Assembly (NCBI GenBank): GCA_963575745.1
Contig: CAUYUJ010004321.1
Location: forward strand, 33,775 to 63,774
DNA: 30,000 nt
Direction of reading: 5' to 3'
Source of the DNA: Prorocentrum cordatum
Lineage: Eukaryota; Sar; Dinophyceae; Prorocentrales; Prorocentraceae
The position numbers and the translations under genes were made by a program. The notes beneath the pieces were generated by a model. The model worked only from the letters and a program-made list of their open reading frames with translations. It was not told the DNA's origin and ran no database searches. Below, in pieces: positions 25,573-30,000 of the stretch. The first letter of the stretch is position 1; every line of letters starts with the position of its first letter.

Positions 25573-25712
25573 AACATCCCCCTAGACGATGTTAAACGAA
25601 ACAGCCGAAGAGGAACCCTCTCTCTCTTTCCAAAGGCGGGTGCGTGGGTAAACTTGAAACCCGAATGGCAATGGACATTGTGGTCATTGTCGCGAGCAAA
25701 AGCTGGACACTG

Positions 25713-25779
25713 CTCTCTTTTTTAACCATACAATTGCTGGGTACCGAGGCTGCGGCAGTGTGCACCTGAGCTCAGCTAC
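25713..25779 (+). repeat. Direct repeat D, copy 2
   Basis: From CTCTCTTTTTTAACCATACA through GGGTACCGAGGCTGCGGCAG to GAGCTCAGCTAC, about 205 bp after copy 1. Both lie beyond the 3' end of the minus-strand DIRS-like element. Split direct repeats are known at the ends of some tyrosine-recombinase retroelements; whether these belong to the element is not shown. Confidence 0.85.
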
Positions 25780-25920
25780 CTCCCCGAAACCAGAGAAAGC
25801 AAATAACCCGTAACCAGCACTGTACTGGCTAGGCCATAAAACTTAAAGAGGGGGGGGGAGAGGGGGGGGGGGGAAACGCGACCAGTTCGTACGTCGTCGG
25901 TCGTTCCCCCCCCCGCTCGG
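25780..25920. other. Short gap with G-runs
   Basis: Contains G-runs of nine and twelve at about 25852-25874 and a C-run near 25907. There is no coding sequence. It directly follows (minus sense) the stop of the methyltransferase-like tail and may be the 3' untranslated end of the DIRS-like element. Confidence 0.5.
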
Positions 25921-26690
25921 CTAAACTACACGCTTGGGCCTGAGGACCTGCCACAACTCACGAGCCTGGAGCCTGACCCCCTGAGACAGCAAGGCGTCAG
26001 CCAGGGCATTGCACAAGGGGGTCGGGTAGACCTGCTTAAGCTTGGTCATCCAGGAACGGTCAGGCGCAAGCCCAGATAACACAACGTGAGGTTTACCAGA
26101 GAAACTACACATGTTGCCGCGCCTCTGACATATGCATTGCTCTAGACGTGACGTGGGGCACGACAGTTCCACTGGAGGATGCGCGCGCGGCCCCTGAACG
26201 GACGTTTGAAAGCACAGAAATCGATCACGTAGTCGCCAGAGGTGCTGGAGACGAGCTTAACGTGATGAGACTGCTGCCACAAAAACTGTCCCTGGGATTC
26301 TCCTCGCCCGCGGGGATGCCCTTGTGAATGGCACTGCGAAGGAGGAGGGCCGCTGCCCTGCCGAGGGCGCTAGAGCGATCCAGGGACTTCTGATCTGCCT
26401 CTGACAAATTAGGAATGCCATGCACATGCTGAGGAGAACGCAAAGCGCGGGGCAAGCGAGACCAGAGAGGGGCCCTCCGAGCACGCGAAAAACCCTCACA
26501 CGGTGTGGCACAGAAGAAGGCCATCACCTGGCCACTGTTGATCCAGCCGATGAGAAGGGCGAGCACGTCACCCTGAAGCAGGTCGAACTCTTCGCCTTGG
26601 CTCAGGTCGATGGTGACAGCAGCGTGACCTCGCCTTCTCACCGCTTTGGCCAGACCGACCTGGCCGCCGAAGATGTCTAATACAACTGGG
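25921..26690 (-). pseudogene. Methyltransferase-like domain of the DIRS-like element
   Basis: Minus frame starting near 26690: VVLDIFGGQVGLAKAVRRRG (AdoMet-binding, motif I-like), AAVTIDLSQGEEFDLLQGD, then MAFFCATPCEGFSRARR. Its Pro-Cys (Cys codon 26498-26500) sits like the catalytic PC of C5-cytosine methyltransferases. GIPAGEENPRDSF follows. At a run of five A (plus strand 26281-26285) the frame is lost; one more base would give LWQQSHHVKLVSSTSGDYVI and DFCAFKRPFRGRARILQWNC. A further shift near 26170 leads to LEQCICQRRGNMCSFSGKPH, VVLSG and YPTPLCNALADALL, ending at 25921. DNA methyltransferases carried by dinoflagellate retrotransposons have been reported. Whether this divergent domain methylates DNA is unproven. 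Confidence 0.65.
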
Positions 26691-27855
26691 AAGCCTGGGA
26701 TGCGGCAGCGGGCCAGTGCTTCCAAAAGAGCGCCGTGAAGGCGTTGGCAGCGCCACGATAGCTTGCTGTCACGGCGTGGCGCGCAGCAGCTGGGAGTGCG
26801 TGTAGCTGGCGAGCCAGACGGGAGTGCTTCTCGCACCTCAGGACCGAGTTGGAGGACCGCCAGAGCCCTCTTGCTGTGACATCGTGGGCAGACCTGCTGT
26901 TGGACGCCCGATCGTGAGAGGCTCCCCCATGACGCAGGCTGTACAGAGTAGGGCGCAGGCTGCCCACGTTGACGGCGATGGCGGCTGCCTGGAAGCGAGA
27001 CCGAGCCTCCATGTGAGAGATCGGGAACATCAAGCCGCTGTCCCGGACCCGGTGCTTGACTGCCAAGAGGAGGGGCACCAAGAACTGCTGACGAGGCAGG
27101 TCCAGGACAATGCTGACGTCGAAGAGGCCTGTCTTGGTGGGGGTCTCCTGCTCGGACGGACGGACCAGGAACGAGAGGTGATGAGCTGATCCTGATCCGC
27201 CTGGCAGCCCTGGCAGCACCTGATACCCGAGCAGCGCAAGCCCCTCGCTGGGGCGCCAGTAGGTCTCGAAGGACACCCAGACGAAGAGAGCCATAAGAAG
27301 GTCGCCCTCTGCGGCGAGCCGCGCGGCAATGGCCGTCACGCACTCGATGGGCAAGGGCGGCCGGGAGGCTGGAGGCTGTAGGACCCGCCAGCCCGCCAGG
27401 GCAGCGGACGCGCAAGGCAGCACCCTGGCTGTGGGGCGGCCGACGTGCGGGTTGGCTCACAGCACCGCGGACACCGTCTTGACGGCCATGCTGAGGGTCA
27501 TGCTGCGGTCCAACTGGTCCTCTAAGAAGTCGACCAGGATGGCGCCCCACTGCTCGCCGTTCAGCTTTGGAAAAGGGGCCACGTTGAGCCACATGGCCAG
27601 CGCCACCAGCAACTGAGAATAGGCCAGCCGTGTCTTGGTCTGCACGCGCTTGGCCTGCAGCGGGGTCAGCCAGGGAGCCAGCTCCCTGATCTCGGCCGAG
27701 ACCCGGGGGGGCCTGCATGGCCCACGCTTCCGCTTGGCCGAAGGTGCGTGCGTGGGGCGCCTGATCACAGGCGCCGTCGGGGTCGTGCTCGAGGAGAGCC
27801 CCGATGTCGCCGCCAAGACCCGGCGGCTGAGCACACGGTGCGAGGCGTAGCCCAT
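26677..27855 (-). pseudogene. Tyrosine recombinase of the DIRS-like element, nucleophile lost
   Basis: One minus frame from an ATG at 27853-27855 (MGYASHRVLSRRVLAATSGL). It overlaps the RT-RNase H end by about 90 bp, as is usual in DIRS elements. The core-binding domain reads VQTKTRLAYSQLLVALAMWL and ILVDFLEDQLDRSMTLSMAV. A TGA at 27457-27459 interrupts it, then the frame resumes with the catalytic domain: ETYWRPSEGLALLGY (catalytic Arg), TLYSLRHGGASHDR (HxxR box with Tyr for His, Arg kept) and ARGLWRSSNSVLRCEKHSRL. By spacing (nine residues after Trp), the nucleophilic Tyr should be where Cys stands (TGC, 26833-26835). The enzyme would join element ends to target DNA; this copy should be inactive. 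Confidence 0.75.
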
Positions 27856-30000
27856 GTCTGCCTTCTCCTTTCATGCTGGCCAGAATGCCCTTCCTGATGT
27901 TGAGCCAAAAGACTGCGTGCACGTGATGGTTGAAAATGACGTGAGGGATGATCAGCAGGGTTCCATTCTGAAGGTAACCAACGGCGATGCATCGTCATGT
28001 TTCCAGCAAGGCAGTAGGCAGCATTGGCGCGGCAGCAGATGTTCATGTCATAGTTCGTGGTTCTCCCCTTGGCGAAGCTCAGGATGGACCCCAGGTTATC
28101 CCCCATGACGAGATGATGGTGACCCTGGGACCCTCCACGACGTGAGAGAGACTTAACGACAAAGGTCGAGGTGTTGCTCTCGAGAAGGGAGATGTGACCA
28201 TGCCTTTTCCATCTTTTTGCTGCGACCACCTTCCACCGAGTGCTGACCAGCAGGGCGTGTGGGATATCCTCGAAGCCCTCGCTGGAGGCCTCGAGCGAGC
28301 CTAGGGCCCGCTCACGATGCTTACCCCGCACAGCCCAGGGCCCCTTGAGTCTCGAGCGCTCACTCCAAGCTCCGAGCTCGCGCACGACGTCTAGGGCCCA
28401 AGAGGCCGACGTCACACCAAAGCCCCACGGCGACGCATCGTAGCAGTGGACCTCGGTGCGCCAGGGGAGCTGGATGTCCACCTCCACCAGCGGCAGGAGC
28501 GCCAGCACCCAACGGAGCTCGCGAACCACTGAGGCCCACAGGGGCTGACGACGAAGGTAGCTGCCCTTGATGAAGGAGTACGTGGCGTTGAAGATGCTGA
28601 GCAGCTCGCGCTTCAGCGTGAAAATGTGAATGAGGTGTCCGAGGATGTGCTCAAGGTCCCTGCCACAGACCAGAGGGCTGGTGTTGAGCAGATGCCGAAG
28701 CCCCAGCACAGCTCGCCAACACTTCTTCGGGGTGGGCCTCCACCGCGAATGGTGCACCAACTCAAATCCGATGAACGTTGGTGTGTCGGACGCCGGGCCC
28801 AGAGAGGAGACCACCCCGACATGCGCCAGTGCAGCCTTCATGCTGTCCACCTGCTCCTGGGCCAGACCAGCATCGGTAGCGAAACAGGCGAAATTGTCGA
28901 TGTAGAGAGCGTTGCCACCCTTGTGGATGCCAAAGTTTGCCGACTTCATCTTGTCGACGACCCAGGGCAACTGCACAGGGAGGTTGCCGAAGTGGTGGAG
29001 GTGAACGCGCTGGATCAGGCATGTGGCCCAGCTCCACCCCATGGGAACGACTCGCACGCGACGCTGCACGAGATGGTGCCCTGACACGTTCAGACGCTGC
29101 TGCCAAGCTTTGTCCAGAAAGCGGGCCTCGACGGGCATGAGTCCGAACAAGTGGCGGAAGGCCTCGGGGAGGGCACATTGGTAGAAACAACATTCCACGT
29201 CACCTCCCGCCATGTGTAACTGACTGTCGGGTGGGATACTCATGGCCGCCAGTGACTCTCCAGAAGGCAAGGAACATGTCAATGGAGTGTGGCACCAGCA
29301 GTTGGCACGTCTGGCGTCGAAGATCAAGCGTAGGTCACCCGACTTTTTCAACGCAAAGAAGATCCCGACCTCCTCGGAACTGGGGCCGACCTCGATGACG
29401 TTGGCACCTAGGAGGCTGGAAAGAAAGAAACCGTAGTCACGACCCTGCTGGCGAAGCGTGGGATCGCACGCAACCTTGGCTGGAGCATCGCATAGCAGAA
29501 GATTACGCTGAGCATCGGGACGCAAAATTTGCTCAGGAGTGTCCAACATGCGCTGCAGGTCGGGGTCCGCCACGGAGCGCAGGTCGACGCGCCCGCCCCC
29601 GAGCTGCGGCAGCGCAACAGCGCCGCGTCGGAATCTGCCAAAGGTACCGGCGGCTGCGTCATCAGAGTAGCCGCTGTCGCCACCGCGGAGCATCTGGCAT
29701 GCTCCCGCGGGTGTGAGATCTTCTGGAGGAGGGCGTTGCGTGGCACGAGCATACTGACGCGCAAGATGCTGGATGGCAGACCGCTGGGCCGCCGAACATC
29801 TCGCTGCCGTGGAATGTGCCCGCCCTGAGCCCAACTCACCAAGGGCAGCGAGACCTTGCCGAAGCCAAGCTTCCTGCGAGCGTTTGTGCCGAGCCCGACG
29901 ACGTTGCCCGACCGAAACAGCAGCAGCATGGCCGAGAAGAACGTCATTGAGAGCCTGGCCACCAGGAAAGGGAACCAGGAAAGGGAAAGGGAAGCACAAC
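27765..30000 (-). CDS. Reverse transcriptase-RNase H of the DIRS-like element (5' partial)
   Basis: At least 744 uninterrupted codons, open at the window edge; the first visible codon is TTG, so the true start is outside. RT motifs, numbered from the edge: GIFFALKKSGDLRLIFDARR (213-231), GGDVECCFYQCALP (catalytic Asp267), VVPMGWSWATCLIQ (317-330) and NALYIDNFACFA, where Asp368 is followed by Asn369 instead of the second Asp. RNase H motifs: HCYDASPWGFGVT (Asp521), ISLLESNTSTFVV (Glu607), LVMGDNLGSIL (Asp634) and WLPSEWNPADHPSR (Asp683), so all four acidic residues are present. The WNPADxPSR end is typical of DIRS-type RNase H. I recall Asn at that RT position in other dinoflagellate elements, but cannot check. 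It is the most intact coding region in the window. Confidence 0.85.
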   Translation of the reverse strand, partial: LCFPFPFLVPFPGGQALNDVLLGHAAAVSVGQRRRARHKRSQEAWLRQGLAALGELGSGRAHSTAARCSAAQRSAIQHLARQYARATQRPPPEDLTPAGACQMLRGGDSGYSDDAAAGTFGRFRRGAVALPQLGGGRVDLRSVADPDLQRMLDTPEQILRPDAQRNLLLCDAPAKVACDPTLRQQGRDYGFFLSSLLGANVIEVGPSSEEVGIFFALKKSGDLRLIFDARRANCWCHTPLTCSLPSGESLAAMSIPPDSQLHMAGGDVECCFYQCALPEAFRHLFGLMPVEARFLDKAWQQRLNVSGHHLVQRRVRVVPMGWSWATCLIQRVHLHHFGNLPVQLPWVVDKMKSANFGIHKGGNALYIDNFACFATDAGLAQEQVDSMKAALAHVGVVSSLGPASDTPTFIGFELVHHSRWRPTPKKCWRAVLGLRHLLNTSPLVCGRDLEHILGHLIHIFTLKRELLSIFNATYSFIKGSYLRRQPLWASVVRELRWVLALLPLVEVDIQLPWRTEVHCYDASPWGFGVTSASWALDVVRELGAWSERSRLKGPWAVRGKHRERALGSLEASSEGFEDIPHALLVSTRWKVVAAKRWKRHGHISLLESNTSTFVVKSLSRRGGSQGHHHLVMGDNLGSILSFAKGRTTNYDMNICCRANAAYCLAGNMTMHRRWLPSEWNPADHPSRHFQPSRARSLLAQHQEGHSGQHERRRQTWATPRTVCSAAGSWRRHRGSPRARPRRRL

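Larger units (their letters stand above)
25921..30000 (-). mobile_element. DIRS-like tyrosine-recombinase retrotransposon (partial, right edge open)
   Basis: On the minus strand the order is RT and RNase H (30000-27765), tyrosine recombinase (27855-26677) and methyltransferase-like domain (about 26690-25921). This combination identifies the DIRS/YR class, which integrates by a recombinase instead of an integrase or endonuclease. The RT frame is still open at the window edge, so a Gag-like region and the left repeats probably lie beyond. Breaks are few for this window: one TGA and a lost nucleophile in the recombinase, and two or three frameshifts around the methyltransferase. Confidence 0.85.

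Noticed and set aside
26757-27922. The 565-codon minus-strand frame taken as one protein over its whole length
   Set aside because: Only its last ~150 codons (from 26690) are methyltransferase-like. Over 26.76-27.86 kb the recombinase motifs are in a different frame, so the long opening there is a shadow.
28892-28903. YIDN in the DIRS-like RT as proof of inactivation
   Set aside because: The second Asp is Asn, but I recall this variant from other dinoflagellate elements. The frame is otherwise intact over 744 codons, so loss of activity cannot be concluded.
28660-28905. Plus-strand frames opposite the DIRS-like RT
   Set aside because: They are antisense to a strongly supported coding region with clear catalytic motifs and show no family resemblance.

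Overview
This window looks like nuclear DNA of a dinoflagellate. It is GC-rich and dominated by simple repeats, small hairpin elements and decayed retroelements. Four observations support the assignment. (1) There are near-matches to the dinoflagellate trans-spliced leader (SL), in both orientations, near 15.3 and 15.6 kb. (2) A degenerate pentatricopeptide-repeat (PPR) gene has the ISYNAGxSxCExGxQWQ type of repeat typical of dinoflagellates. (3) A LINE carries endonuclease, RT, zinc-finger and RNase H modules. (4) A DIRS-like element has reverse transcriptase/RNase H, tyrosine recombinase and a methyltransferase-like domain. The species cannot be named from this sequence. I saw no rRNA, tRNA, CRISPR array or prokaryote-style operon.

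Layout. 0-2.3 kb: GC-rich DNA with CCT/GAG tracts and no supportable gene. 2.3-5.0 kb: interspersed repeat families, palindromes, a terminal-inverted-repeat (TIR) element, a foldback element and a 108-bp tandem duplication. 5.6-6.1 kb: a broken RNase H-like retroelement fragment. 6.4-7.8 kb: a nest of five short inverted-repeat elements, two belonging to the same TIR family as the one at 3.66 kb. 8-11.1 kb: low-complexity DNA plus a degenerate ~82-bp tandem repeat. 11.15-11.7 kb: a frameshifted coding-like fragment of unknown identity. 12.1-13.24 kb: a CCT / TAC / CCT microsatellite block of about 1.1 kb. 13.6-15.3 kb, minus strand: a PPR pseudogene headed by two SL relics. 15.56-21.6 kb, plus strand: a broken LINE whose 5' end coincides with another SL-like sequence. 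21.7-25.5 kb: CCT tracts, two minisatellites, a TTGGC tract and a 600-bp TAC microsatellite. 25.9-30.0 kb, minus strand: the DIRS-like element, running off the right edge.

How the parts relate. No gene here is clearly intact and host-encoded. The coding signal is retroelement protein, plus one host-type gene (PPR) that looks like a reinserted processed cDNA. Many breaks are single-base length changes in homopolymers (C15 at 15996-16010, G11 at 18979-18989, A5 at 26281-26285) or in-frame TGA codons. The elements may therefore be younger, or the assembly less accurate, than the number of broken frames suggests.
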